A stretch of 64,000 bases of DNA from DATLGB01 sp964242305 (GCA_964242305.1 CAXTBB010000013.1:29341-93340), one strand, 5' to 3'. Shown: positions 1-7,991, numbered from the stretch's first letter. Translations and numbers: made by a program. Notes: generated by a model not told the origin, from the letters alone.

Positions 1-747
1 CGCTCGCAGGTCGCCGTCGGCCAGCGCCCGGCCGGCTCGGCCAGGCTGCGGCGGCTGGCCGTCCGCCTGCGCCGCCGGCTGCCGGGCGGGCGCTTCGAGC
101 GCATCCCCGGCGAGCCGCGCCTGCGCAACGTCGTCGCGGTGATCAAGGGGACGCCCCCGGCGCTGGTGATCGGCGCGCACTACGACACGCTGGTCAAGCC
201 GAAGGGCTTCGTCGGGGCCAACAACGGAGCGGCGGGGACGGCGATCGTCGTCCAGCTCGCCCGCGAGGCGGCGAAGGCGACCCGGCCCGCGGACGCGCCC
301 GAGTTGCGGTTCGTCCTCTTCGACGGCGAGGAGCCGGCGCGCGGGCTCCCCGAGGAGTCCACGGACTTCTACGACACGGGCCTGCGCGGGTCGCGCGCGT
401 ACGCGAAGCGCCACGCCGGCCAGATCGGCGCCATGGTGCTGCTCGACTACGTCGCGAACAAGGGGCTGCGGCTACCGCGCGAGGCGACCTCCTCCGAGCC
501 GCTGTGGGCGCAGATCCGCGCGGCCGCCGCCGACGCCGGTGCCGGTGAGCAGTTCCCGGACGGCACGGGGCCGTCCATCTACGACGACCACACGCCGTTC
601 CTGCGCGCCGGCATCCCCGCCGTCGACCTGATCGACTGGAGCTACCCGGGTCACACCCTCAAGGACGGCATGAAGCTGCTGTCCGTCGCCAGCGTGAACG
701 CCGTCGGGGAGACCTTGACGCGGTTCATCGACGCCTGGCGTCCATAG
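1..747 (+). CDS. M28-family zinc peptidase / glutaminyl-cyclase-like, 5' partial
   Basis: The reading frame is open from base 1, so the N-terminus lies outside the window; 248 codons plus stop are visible. The M28 fold is indicated by the metal-ligand segment GAHYDT, the later FDGEEP segment (general base and ligand Glu) and a C-terminal DDHTPF segment carrying the last metal ligand. The spacing and the GSRAYAKRH stretch resemble the bacterial glutaminyl-peptide cyclotransferase-like branch. The position that normally holds the metal-bridging Asp (G-A-N-D-G in relatives) reads G-A-N-N-G here, so activity is uncertain. The sulfotransferase gene follows 12 bases downstream on the same strand. 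A non-peptidase member of the fold is possible. Confidence 0.8.
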   Translation, partial: RSQVAVGQRPAGSARLRRLAVRLRRRLPGGRFERIPGEPRLRNVVAVIKGTPPALVIGAHYDTLVKPKGFVGANNGAAGTAIVVQLAREAAKATRPADAPELRFVLFDGEEPARGLPEESTDFYDTGLRGSRAYAKRHAGQIGAMVLLDYVANKGLRLPREATSSEPLWAQIRAAAADAGAGEQFPDGTGPSIYDDHTPFLRAGIPAVDLIDWSYPGHTLKDGMKLLSVASVNAVGETLTRFIDAWRP

Positions 748-759
748 ACTCGCCGCCGC

Positions 760-1863
760 ATGCTCGACCCCGCGCCCGGCAAGGGCCCGATCTTCGTCAT
801 GGGCTCGATGGGCACGGGGACCACGCTGCTGCGGCTCGTCCTCGACAGCCACGACGCGATCGCCATCCCGCCCGAGACGGGCTTCATGCGCGCCTACAAG
901 GCGAACCGGTTCATCCCCTTCAAGTGGGCGGGGCGCAACTGGAACAAGCGGCTGGGCTGGAGCGACGAGGAGTTCGACGTCGAGCTCGGCCGCTTCTACG
1001 ACCGGCTGTTCATGCGCTACGTCGAGGCCCACGGCAAGCGCCGCTGGGGGGAGAAGACGCCGCTGCACATCTGGCACTGGGAGGCCATCGCGCGCGTGTT
1101 CCCGGACGCGGTCTTCGTCGCCATCGTCCGCCATCCCGGCGGGTCGATCGCGTCGAACATGACCCGTTGGGAGTACGGCCTCACCCGCGCGGCCGAGCAC
1201 TTCGAGCGCTACACGCGGGAGCTGCTGCGCATGACCGCGGTCCAGTCGCGCCGCACGGTGCTGCTGCGCTACGAGGACCTCGTCCTGCAACCCGAGCCGG
1301 TGCTGCGCGACCTGATCGCCTGGCTCGGCGAGGCGTGGTCGGACGGCGTCCTCGAGCACCACGTCGTCCAGGCCGGCCGCGGCGGGCAGGAGATGGTGGA
1401 GGGTCGCAACCGCGTCGACGACCCGATCGACGTCTCCCGTATCTCGAAGTGGACGAAGACGATCGGGCCGGGTCGCCAGCGGCGCTTGCACGCGCAGTTC
1501 GGGCGGCTGGTCGAGTTCCTCGGCTACAGCCTGTTCGACCCGGCGGTGCTGGAGCCGCTCAACGAGCGCGGGGCGGTGTTGACGAGCGGGGAGGAGATCC
1601 GCGCGCGCATGAGCGCGTACGGCGACCTCGACCTGGCCACGCGCGGCGTGGTGCCGCGCTTCGAGCACTACTACCACCCGCGCATGTGGACGCTGGAGGT
1701 ACCGGAGGCGCTGCGGCACGCGCTCGAAGCGCTCGAGCGAACGCAGGCGGAGCTCGAGGTCGCACACGTCACGCCGGTCTCCACCAAGCGCCACGTGCTG
1801 CTCCTGCTCCCGCGGCCGGTGCGGCGCGCGCTCATCCGCGCCGGGCGGCTGATCAGCCGCTGA
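760..1863 (+). CDS. Sulfotransferase family protein
   Basis: A 367-aa protein that probably transfers sulfuryl groups from PAPS to an unknown acceptor. GSMGTGTT at residues 15-22 corresponds to the 5'-phosphosulfate-binding loop of the Sulfotransfer_3 family, and RHPGGSIASN near residue 125 fits the 3'-phosphate-binding segment. FMRAY and an E-K-T-P motif are also typical. The ATG at 760 is 12 bases after the peptidase stop, so the two are probably co-transcribed. The gene ends 11 bases inside the 3' end of the convergent gene at 1853-2683. The acceptor cannot be deduced. A few Thermoleophilia relatives act on cell-surface glycans or small molecules, but nothing here distinguishes these. Confidence 0.85.
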   Translation: MLDPAPGKGPIFVMGSMGTGTTLLRLVLDSHDAIAIPPETGFMRAYKANRFIPFKWAGRNWNKRLGWSDEEFDVELGRFYDRLFMRYVEAHGKRRWGEKTPLHIWHWEAIARVFPDAVFVAIVRHPGGSIASNMTRWEYGLTRAAEHFERYTRELLRMTAVQSRRTVLLRYEDLVLQPEPVLRDLIAWLGEAWSDGVLEHHVVQAGRGGQEMVEGRNRVDDPIDVSRISKWTKTIGPGRQRRLHAQFGRLVEFLGYSLFDPAVLEPLNERGAVLTSGEEIRARMSAYGDLDLATRGVVPRFEHYYHPRMWTLEVPEALRHALEALERTQAELEVAHVTPVSTKRHVLLLLPRPVRRALIRAGRLISR

Positions 1864-2683
1864 AGGGCGTCCAGCCGTCGGCGACGAAGGCCTGGGCCAG
1901 CGGGCGGACGTGGTCGCGCAGCTTCGGGACGATGCCGCCGAGGTCCGTGAAGACCGCGCGGACGAGGTCCTCGGCCGTGGCCTCGTCGCCCAGCGCGAGG
2001 CGCGCCGCCATCGTCAGCAGCTCCTCCTGCGTGCGGGCGGGGGCGATCCGGTCCTCGGCGGGGATCGCCGCGAGCGCGACGGGCGCGCCGTCCGGGCAGA
2101 AGGTCCCGAAGCGCGACGCGTACGCCAGCACCGTGTGCGGCTCGCCGTCGAAGCGCGCCTCCAGCCGGCCGAAGACGTAGGTCAGCTCGGACCACGTCAG
2201 CTGCGTCGCCTGCGCGTCCGTGGTGTAGAGGATCGCGGCGCGGACTCGCGTGCCCGGGCTCGCGAACAGCGTCGCCGGCATCGCGCCGTAGACCGCGACG
2301 CTCGCCGCGGCGCCCACGTCGAAGTCGTGCAGGTGGCCGGCGCGGACGGCGATCGTGCGGTCGCGGGGGTCGTCGAAGTGGGCGAACTTGCGCTTCAGGG
2401 TGGACGGCGCGCCGTTGGAGCCGAAGGCCAGGATCGGGTGGCGGCCCTCCGTCAGCTCGTCCGGCGGGTCCCCGACCTCGAACTCGCCGTCGCGCAGGAC
2501 GTAGGACTCGACGGGCCGCTCCCACGGGTAGGCGAGCGCGAGGTCGAGCTGCGCCGGGCCGAAGTCGCGGGTGGGGACGGCGCCCAGGTACGCCATCAGG
2601 AAGGCGTCGAACGCGGCCGGGTCGAGCAGGAGCCGGTCGCGCAGCTCGGGCTCGAGCTCCGGGTAGGCGAGCACGCCCGCCAT
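1853..2683 (-). CDS. Hypothetical protein with a GGCT-like motif
   Basis: A 276-aa protein starting at the ATG MAGVLAYPE, just downstream of tRNA-Val; a longer frame exists but would read through the tRNA gene. I do not recognise a named family. The segment ILAFGSNGAP followed by a beta-rich central region (GHLHDFDVGAAAS, AAILYTTDAQ) recalls the gamma-glutamylcyclotransferase-like fold, whose hallmark is a (Y/F)GSN loop. That assignment is a guess from one motif. No signal peptide or membrane segment is seen. The 3' end overlaps the convergent sulfotransferase gene by 11 bases. Codon use is GC-rich like the neighbours, supporting a native chromosomal gene. Confidence 0.7.
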   Translation of the reverse strand: MAGVLAYPELEPELRDRLLLDPAAFDAFLMAYLGAVPTRDFGPAQLDLALAYPWERPVESYVLRDGEFEVGDPPDELTEGRHPILAFGSNGAPSTLKRKFAHFDDPRDRTIAVRAGHLHDFDVGAAASVAVYGAMPATLFASPGTRVRAAILYTTDAQATQLTWSELTYVFGRLEARFDGEPHTVLAYASRFGTFCPDGAPVALAAIPAEDRIAPARTQEELLTMAARLALGDEATAEDLVRAVFTDLGGIVPKLRDHVRPLAQAFVADGWTPFSG

Positions 2684-2701
2684 CCTGCCACGCGCGCGCG
2701 A

Positions 2702-2775
2702 TGGGCGGTCCCAGGCTCGAACTGGGGACCTCCTGCTTGTAAGGCAGGCGCTCTGACCAGCTGAGCTAACCGCCC
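2702..2775 (-). tRNA. tRNA-Val (anticodon UAC)
   Basis: The minus strand folds into a full cloverleaf. The acceptor stem pairs GGGCGGT with ACCGCCC, the anticodon stem CCTGC/GCAGG encloses the loop CTTACAA, and the T arm contains GGTTCGA-type sequence (AGTTCGAGCC). The anticodon TAC reads GUA valine codons. The discriminator base is A and CCA is not encoded. It lies between the genes at 1853-2683 and 2788-3651, all on the same strand. Confidence 0.95.
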
Positions 2776-2787
2776 GAGACCGCCAGG

Positions 2788-3651
2788 CTAGGCGGCGATC
2801 GCCGTCTCCATCTCGCCGACGGCGGCCAGCGCGGCGATCAGGGCGGAGTTGAACTTCAGGTGGGCGGAGATGGCGGCGCCGTGGTCGGCCTCGACCTCGA
2901 AGGTCGGGGCGCCGAGCAGCTCGGCCAGCTCCCGCTGATGGCCGGGCGGGACGCCGCCGTCCTTGGTGGTCACGACGACCGCGCTGGGGACGTCGAGGTC
3001 GGGCAGCCACGCGCGCGAGTCCCAGTTGGACAGCTCGCGGCCGGCCTCGGCGAGGTCGATGGAAGCGCCGCGGGTCAGCTCGGACGTCGTCCACACCGTG
3101 ATCGGATGGTCGGGGAAGCCCGCCAGCCGCAGGCCGTTGCGCCACGCGAAGTCGGGCGCCAGGCCGAGACCGAGCCGGACCAGTGCGAGCCCGCGCCACA
3201 GCAGGCGCTGGCGGAAGTCGCTCCAGTGCGAGGACGTCGCGCACAGCACGATGCCGGCGACGACCTCGGCGTGGTCGCGGGCCATCAGCTGCGCGATCGG
3301 CCCGCCCATGCTGTAGCCGACGACGAGCGTCGGGCCCACCTCGAGCTGACGCAGGAGCGCCGCCGCGTCGTCCGCACAGTCGGTCAGCCGGAAGGCGGCG
3401 TGCGAGCGGATCCCCCGGCCGTGCCCGCGGTGGTCGATGGCCAGGACCCGGTAGCCCGCGTCCGAAAGCGCGTCGTAGTTGCGCCAGAAGTTGAGGTCGG
3501 CCGAGAACATCCAGCCGTGCAGGAGCAGGACCGGCTGGCCGTCCCCGCCCGTGTCGCGGACGAACAGCTCGCCGCGGCCGTGGACGTGCATGATGCTGGC
3601 GGGCGGCAGTTCGAGCGGAGGCTCCGGCGCCCAGCGCGGGTCGGCTGACAT
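2788..3651 (-). CDS. Alpha/beta-fold hydrolase
   Basis: A 287-aa soluble hydrolase. The oxyanion-hole motif LLLHGW is near residues 42-47, the nucleophile elbow GYSMGG is near 117-122 (catalytic Ser), an Asp is near 230 (TTKDGG) and the His is in EADHGA near 257, in the order expected for the family. LAIDHRGHGRG after strand 4 is typical of epoxide hydrolase/haloperoxidase-like esterases. The substrate is unknown. The gene stands alone between tRNA-Val and the decayed region at 3685-4252. Codon use is chromosomal. Confidence 0.88.
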   Translation of the reverse strand: MSADPRWAPEPPLELPPASIMHVHGRGELFVRDTGGDGQPVLLLHGWMFSADLNFWRNYDALSDAGYRVLAIDHRGHGRGIRSHAAFRLTDCADDAAALLRQLEVGPTLVVGYSMGGPIAQLMARDHAEVVAGIVLCATSSHWSDFRQRLLWRGLALVRLGLGLAPDFAWRNGLRLAGFPDHPITVWTTSELTRGASIDLAEAGRELSNWDSRAWLPDLDVPSAVVVTTKDGGVPPGHQRELAELLGAPTFEVEADHGAAISAHLKFNSALIAALAAVGEMETAIAA

Positions 3652-3684
3652 ACGGTCAGAATACGGAGTAGGCCGCTTTCCGGT

Positions 3685-4252
3685 TCACTCAGCCGCCGGC
3701 CTGGCCCCATTGAGGTCCAGCCACTCCGACCGCTCGAAGCCGCCGATCTCCTGGATCGCGTCGGAAATGCTCTGCACGATGAACGTCGAGTGGACGCGGA
3801 CATGAGTCGTTCCGTAGAGCAACGGCTTGCACACGCGCTTCGAGGCCGACGCGGCGTTGTTGACGATCGATTTGCGCAGCGACGATCGAGGTAGCCGGAG
3901 CCGTCCAGCCACGAGCTCTCAGAACAGCATGACGCGGGGTGTAGTCAGCTGCGTTCAGCTGGGCGAGCGCCCGTCCCGGGAGTCGCGCGTTGCGGCGATG
4001 GGCTCGGCACTGCCGGCTCCAGGCGTCGTGCCCGCGCCGCCGGGTTCCATCGAGTCGAGCGCCGCCCGCTGTTGGCCCGTCAGCGGGACGCCACGAACGA
4101 GCACTGACATTGTGGACTTCGCCATCCCAGTCTCAGCGGCGATACGACTGATCGAAAGGCCTTCGCGCCTGAGCTTCAGCGCTCTCTGCTCGACCGCGGC
4201 CGGGATGCGTCGAGGCGCGAACGCACGTTCCCACGCCTCCGGATGGATCGAG
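3685..4252 (-). pseudogene. Decayed HTH / LAGLIDADG-like gene remnant
   Basis: Two pieces lie in one frame on the minus strand, separated by two stops (at about 3955-3957 and 3919-3921). The upstream piece carries a helix-turn-helix (LKLRREGLSISRIAAETGMA) and begins directly at the 3' end of tRNA-Glu with no usable start codon. The downstream piece ends in VHSTFIVQSISDAIQEIGGF, which resembles the C-terminus of actinobacterial HTH-plus-homing-endonuclease-like proteins that I recall ending in a GGF-x-RPEWL segment. The middle endonuclease part is missing. I infer a truncated mobile gene left at the tRNA. The family assignment is from memory and is tentative. Confidence 0.5.
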
Positions 4253-4325
4253 TACCCCCAGCGGGGCTCGAACCCGCGATCTCCGCCTTGAAAGGGCGGC
4301 GTCATAACCACTAGACCATGGGGGC
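4253..4325 (-). tRNA. tRNA-Glu (anticodon UUC)
   Basis: The cloverleaf on the minus strand has acceptor GCCCCCA paired with TGGGGGT (a G-U first pair, as commonly seen in tRNA-Glu). The anticodon stem CCGCC/GGCGG holds the loop CTTTCAA with anticodon TTC, and the T arm has GGGTTCGAGCCCC. The discriminator is A and no CCA is encoded. It is divergent from tRNA-Lys, 37 bases away. The HTH remnant starts immediately at its 3' end. Confidence 0.95.
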
Positions 4326-4362
4326 CTGAGCGGGACAGTCTAACTACGCTTCCGGGGCCTCG

Positions 4363-4437
4363 GCCCCCGTGGTGTAATGGCAACACACGGCACTTTTAAT
4401 GCTTGAGTTCAAGGTTCGAGTCCTTGCGGGGGCACCA
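4363..4437 (+). tRNA. tRNA-Lys (anticodon UUU), island attachment gene
   Basis: The acceptor GCCCCCG/CGGGGGC is perfect, the D stem is GTGT/ACAC with a short 7-nt loop, the T stem is CAAGG/CCTTG, the discriminator is A and CCA is encoded (4435-4437). The anticodon loop CTTTTAA gives UUU (Lys). The anticodon stem is weak: one G-U pair and one C-U mismatch at its base. The serine recombinase gene ends inside the T arm on the opposite strand, so the 3' half of this gene is the likely integration site of the island to the right. Confidence 0.85.
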
Positions 4438-6103
4438 ATCTGTCGAAGTTCAAACCGCGGCCCCCATGTTGGGGGTCGTGGTCGTTTCGGGCTCGCGATC
4501 GTTTTCGGATCGGAGCCGCCGCCTCGACGCCGGCTGTCTCGCGCCGTTCTGATTCGTTTCGCAGGGCTCTCGCCAGGTCTCCCATTCCATCGACCCATGG
4601 CGTATTGGCCGCCTCGGTGACGTCGCCGTCATCGACTAGCAACTTCTCGAAGATGGCCTGGTTGAACATGCGCCGTGTCACCGGGCTAGCGCGCAGGTAT
4701 GCCTCGCCGGGCTTGTCTAGCAGCCGTAGAGCAGTGTCAAGCGCCTCGAGAATTTGCTGTGTGTCTCTAGTAGCGGCGGTGGCCCATTTTTCGGCCTGCG
4801 CCCTCTCCCCCTTGATGCGCTCTTGCTCGGCGGCTAGTACGTCGTCGTCGACGAGGTCCCGGTAGCTGAGCTGTATCAGTCGTTGTTGTTCCTTCTTGAG
4901 GGCCTCGATGCGGCGTGTAGCTCGCTGACCTTCGCGTTGGGCGATCGCCTGCTTGCGCTCGGCGTACTCGGTGACGGCTTTGCGGACACTTTGCTGGTCG
5001 ACCGCCGTCAGGCCGACGTGCTCTAGGTAGTAGCGCTCGACGGCTGCTTCGACCTCATCGACGCGGAGATGTCTGGCCCGACAAGCGATGCCGGGTCGGC
5101 GCCGGCCTTGGCAGGAGAAGTATTCGTAGCGTCCGCCGTTGCCGGTCACTGGGCTGAACAGCAGCCGGCTGCCGCAGTTGCCACAGAACACGGTGCCCTT
5201 GAGGTACTGCTCGTGCTTCTGGCTGCGCTCACCGCTCAGTGCGTGGGCGCGCAGGATCTCCTGAACTCGCTCGAACCTGGCCTGGTCGATAAGGGGCGGG
5301 TGGTTGCCGTCGGGATTCTTGACCCCTTCGTAGGTGACGGTCCCGATGTAGTAATCGTCACGCAGGATCCGGTAGACCGCGCTGCGCCCCAGCGCCTTGG
5401 CCGGCCGCTTGGCAGTCATCGGGGTACGCAGGCCAGCTGCGTCCAATAGCTCCGTGATGGCGGTCAGGCTGTATTGGCCGCTTGCGTAACACTCGAAAGC
5501 CATGCGCACTAGAGGCGCCCGCTCGGGATCGATTTCGACTACGCGGATATCGCGGCCAAGCTCACGCCTGCGGACGTTGAGGTAGCCGATCGGCGCCTTG
5601 CCGTTGGTGCCGCCAGTTGCGTGCTTGCGGCGCAGGCCCATCTTGACCTTCTCGGCGTCGTCGCGGCTGCGCATGGCGTTGACGGCCGCCATGATGGAGT
5701 AGGTCAATCGGCCTGAGGGTGACGAGTCGACTCGTTCGCGGGTTGACTGGATGAGCGCGCCGTGCTTGTCGGTTATCTCTCGCCACAGCCACTGAGCGTC
5801 GAAGTCGTTGCGGCAAATGCGCGATAGGTCGTAGAAGATCACGTAATCGGGCTTGAGCTCATCCAGGTCGCCCAGAAGTCGCTGCATGGCCGGCCGGTTG
5901 ACGTTGGTGCCGGTGTGGCCCGGTTCGACGTACTCGCGGACTACGTCCGCCTTCAGCTGCGTGGCGTAATCGCGGCAGACCTGACGCTGCGCGGGGATCG
6001 AGTAGCCCTCCGGGTCGCTGCCCTTGTTGACCTGGCCGCTGCTGGATACGCGAAGATAGATGACGGCCGTGAGCGGAGCACGGTGCTTCTTGGTGACGCT
6101 CAT
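4409..6103 (-). CDS. Large serine recombinase (integrase) of the island
   Basis: A 564-aa recombinase. The resolvase domain starts with YLRVSSSGQ (nucleophile probably Ser20), followed by the typical FYDLSRICRND segment, a recombinase domain (residues about 175-290) and a zinc ribbon with CGNCGSRL plus two later Cys near residue 350-375. A long coiled coil (about 400-490) follows. It probably integrates and excises the island. The ATG at 6103 forms an ATGA overlap with the protease gene upstream; a longer frame to 6289 only reads through that gene. The last residues (LVPPQGLEP) are encoded antisense to the tRNA-Lys T arm, which places attL there. Confidence 0.93.
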   Translation of the reverse strand: MSVTKKHRAPLTAVIYLRVSSSGQVNKGSDPEGYSIPAQRQVCRDYATQLKADVVREYVEPGHTGTNVNRPAMQRLLGDLDELKPDYVIFYDLSRICRNDFDAQWLWREITDKHGALIQSTRERVDSSPSGRLTYSIMAAVNAMRSRDDAEKVKMGLRRKHATGGTNGKAPIGYLNVRRRELGRDIRVVEIDPERAPLVRMAFECYASGQYSLTAITELLDAAGLRTPMTAKRPAKALGRSAVYRILRDDYYIGTVTYEGVKNPDGNHPPLIDQARFERVQEILRAHALSGERSQKHEQYLKGTVFCGNCGSRLLFSPVTGNGGRYEYFSCQGRRRPGIACRARHLRVDEVEAAVERYYLEHVGLTAVDQQSVRKAVTEYAERKQAIAQREGQRATRRIEALKKEQQRLIQLSYRDLVDDDVLAAEQERIKGERAQAEKWATAATRDTQQILEALDTALRLLDKPGEAYLRASPVTRRMFNQAIFEKLLVDDGDVTEAANTPWVDGMGDLARALRNESERRETAGVEAAAPIRKRSRARNDHDPQHGGRGLNFDRLVPPQGLEP

Positions 6104-6693
6104 GCCGCGCTCCTGTGCCGCGCCTTGGGCACCATCGAAGCAAGGCCTAGCTCCCGCAGCCGAGTCTGCATCGCCTCGACGCTGACGTAATAGCGACGGG
6201 CTAACTCGTGAGCGTTCTGCTGGCCGCCGTAGAAATCGTGCTTGACCCATGGCCGCGGCATGAGCAGGCAAGCCGCGAAGTAATCGCATAGGCGACGGGT
6301 GACTGGATCGTCGATTGGATCATTGGCTTGCTCCGGCGCGTCCAGGAACGGCGCATCGAGGATGTGCTTGAACTCGTGGGCCAGGCTGAAGCGCTGCCGC
6401 CGCCGCGGATCGTCGGCCTTGATGACGACATGCCAGCGCGTACCCGTGTCGATGGTGGTGCCGGCGGCCGGCCAGTCCCGCCTCCACTCGACCAAGATCC
6501 CAGGCAGGCTCGAGATCACAAATTGCGGCACCGGCGGCTCTTTGATGCTCATGAGATCGAGCAATAGGCCCGCCTGGCGCTCGGCAACGGCGCGCGCTTC
6601 AAGCGCTGACAACGGACGCCGCGGCCGAAGTGCGCGAAGCTGCGGCAATATGTCGCTGCCGGGAACTAAAGCGAATGGCGGGGTGCTGCTCAC
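6100..6693 (-). CDS. ImmA/IrrE-family metallopeptidase
   Basis: A 197-aa zinc peptidase with HEFKH at residues 106-110 and the helix CDYFAACLLMP about 25 residues later, the standard ImmA/IrrE layout. ImmA proteins cleave a partner XRE repressor to derepress an integrative element, as in ICEBs1. Here the gene lies between the XRE gene and the recombinase gene, with a GTGA overlap to the former and an ATGA overlap to the latter, so one polycistronic message is likely. The GTG at 6693 is chosen because it makes the overlap; a longer frame to 6921 runs antisense-free but through the XRE gene. The cleavage target (the adjacent repressor) is inferred. Confidence 0.9.
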   Translation of the reverse strand: MSSTPPFALVPGSDILPQLRALRPRRPLSALEARAVAERQAGLLLDLMSIKEPPVPQFVISSLPGILVEWRRDWPAAGTTIDTGTRWHVVIKADDPRRRQRFSLAHEFKHILDAPFLDAPEQANDPIDDPVTRRLCDYFAACLLMPRPWVKHDFYGGQQNAHELARRYYVSVEAMQTRLRELGLASMVPKARHRSAA

Positions 6694-7034
6694 GACTTGC
6701 CCCGCAGTCGCCGAATGTGACGTTCGACTTCGTCGGTTTCTTCGGCCGTGAGGCCTAGCTTGGCTCGGAAGTAGACCCGTGGCTCGGGTAGCCCATTGGT
6801 CATGGCGCCTCCGGTGATGCGGTTGATCCGCGACGGCGGTATATCGAGCAGGCTGCTCAGCTTGGCGAGCCGGTCGGAGGCCGGATCGACAAATTGACCG
6901 GCTTCCAGCTTGGCAATCCAACCGACTGCCACGCCGATCTGCGCCGCGAGGGCTCGCATGGTCAGGCCTTTGCGTGCCCTCGCTTTGACGATCAAGGCGC
7001 CGAGGCTTTCGGCTTGGGCTGGTGTCATGCTCAT
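6690..7034 (-). CDS. XRE-family transcriptional repressor (ImmR-like)
   Basis: A 114-aa regulator with an N-terminal HTH_3 domain (residues about 10-70; ARARKGLTMRALAAQIGVAV as first helices) and a C-terminal tail rich in charged residues (ETDEVERHIRRLRGK). It is the first gene of an operon with the ImmA-type protease and the recombinase. A GTAGGAG ribosome site lies 8 bases before the ATG. A palindrome GTTCAC-CAA-GTGAAC overlaps the -35 box of its own promoter, and two more copies lie at the conjugation operon promoter, so it probably represses both. Direct binding is inferred from position only. Confidence 0.9.
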   Translation of the reverse strand: MSMTPAQAESLGALIVKARARKGLTMRALAAQIGVAVGWIAKLEAGQFVDPASDRLAKLSSLLDIPPSRINRITGGAMTNGLPEPRVYFRAKLGLTAEETDEVERHIRRLRGKS

Positions 7035-7060
7035 CGTTACTACTCCTACTTATTTCTACC

Positions 7061-7090
7061 AGTATGCCACCATTTGTTCACCAAGTGAAC
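7061..7090 (-). promoter_or_regulatory. Promoter and operator of the repressor/protease/recombinase operon
   Basis: On the minus strand, TTCACT (7089-7084) and CATACT (7066-7061) are separated by 17 bases, a good sigma70-type spacing. The palindrome GTTCACCAAGTGAAC (7076-7090) covers the -35 box. The start codon is 27 bases below the -10. The same 6-3-6 palindrome occurs twice at 12531-12580. Confidence 0.75.
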
Positions 7091-7105
7091 ACTTTGTTGT
7101 AACTA

Positions 7106-7498
7106 TTACGCCAGCGCCTTGAGCTTCTTCTCGATGTCGGCCTTCTTGTCCTTGACGCCGGCGACGGCGTCCTCATAGCGAGACTGAGCGGCATCGAGAG
7201 CGGCCTTGGCATCGTCGACTTCGCTGTCAATGAGGGCCAGCGCTGATTCGAGCGACTGGCGGGCGGTAGACAGATAGTCATCGACGCTGGCCACCGCCTT
7301 GCGGCCGCGCCGCGAAGGCGTGGTGCCGCCCCCGTTGAGCTTGGTCTTGTACTGGTGGATACCGCCACGGACGGCGTTTTCGTTCTTGCCGTGCTTCTCG
7401 GCGGTCTCGCGGATCGCCTCGGCGTTGGACTTGCCGCTCGTCTTGAGCGCCTCGACCTCTTCGTAGTACTGCTGGGCCAGTGTCTTGTCATCGGCCAT
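7106..7498 (-). CDS. Hypothetical protein with C-terminal coiled coil
   Basis: A 130-aa protein of unknown function. Residues 1-55 look like a small HTH-like helical unit (KSNAEAIRETAEKHGKNENA, compatible with a recognition-helix arrangement in transcription-factor-like proteins). A basic GRRGRK-type linker (SRRGRKAVAS) follows, then residues 75-130 form a predicted coiled coil (QSLESALALIDSEV, KKADIEKKLKAL). It lies between the repressor operon and the mobilization operon on the same strand, with 126 bases of promoter-sized space upstream. A DNA-binding or scaffold role in the element is a guess. Confidence 0.75.
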   Translation of the reverse strand: MADDKTLAQQYYEEVEALKTSGKSNAEAIRETAEKHGKNENAVRGGIHQYKTKLNGGGTTPSRRGRKAVASVDDYLSTARQSLESALALIDSEVDDAKAALDAAQSRYEDAVAGVKDKKADIEKKLKALA

Positions 7499-7624
7499 GA
7501 TGTGGTTCCTTTCGGTGTGGTTTGACCGTATGACGACAGTACCAGCCGATCTGGCATCTGCGAGGAGAAGTTTGGTTGTCTTAGCAATCTAGACGCACCT
7601 GCTACAAGTCCGCCGTCCGGACGT

Positions 7625-7882
7625 CTACCACAGTTCGTAAGACCGAAGCGCGGCTCGGCTGGCAAAGACACATCGGCCGAGAACAACGTGGGCCAGACCG
7701 GCGCGTTCAAGCCGCGCGAGGCTGTCGAGCGTTGCCAGATCGTCGCCGATCTCACGCTGGAGGTCGACCAGCGCCCAGATAGTCGGCGAGCTGTCGGATA
7801 CCAGTAGGCCGAGGACGGCCTGGTCGAGAGCGTCGTCTTCCTCGACAACCGAGGTGCCGCGAGTTCTAGGCTCGTGCTGCAT
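7625..7882 (-). CDS. Small winged-helix-like hypothetical protein
   Basis: An 85-aa protein. The acidic N-terminus (VVEEDDALDQAVLGLL) is followed by helices and a short beta-wing (LDSLARLERAGLAHVVLGRC), the pattern of a compact winged-helix domain such as those that sense or bind DNA in mobile elements. The family is not recognised. AAGGAG occurs 13 bases before the ATG. It lies downstream of the DNA methyltransferase gene on the same strand, with a strong hairpin between them. No membrane segment or signal is seen. Confidence 0.65.
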   Translation of the reverse strand: MQHEPRTRGTSVVEEDDALDQAVLGLLVSDSSPTIWALVDLQREIGDDLATLDSLARLERAGLAHVVLGRCVFASRAALRSYELW

Positions 7883-7907
7883 CGGGAGGGCTCAACTCCT
7901 TGTGCCA

Positions 7908-7938
7908 GGCCCCGGACGGTTCCAGCCGTGCCGGGGCC
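7908..7938. terminator. Hairpin between methyltransferase and small wHTH gene
   Basis: GGCCCCGG (7908-7915) and CCGGGGCC (7931-7938) pair perfectly, and the inner ACGG/CCGT adds four more pairs with one bulged G. There is no T tract on either side, so it may be a weak terminator, an attenuator or an mRNA stabiliser inside the minus-strand operon. Confidence 0.5.
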
Positions 7939-7991
7939 GATTCTTGAAACGGTCGAGCCGGGCACCGTACCGCTGACGTCAAGGGTCGCGC

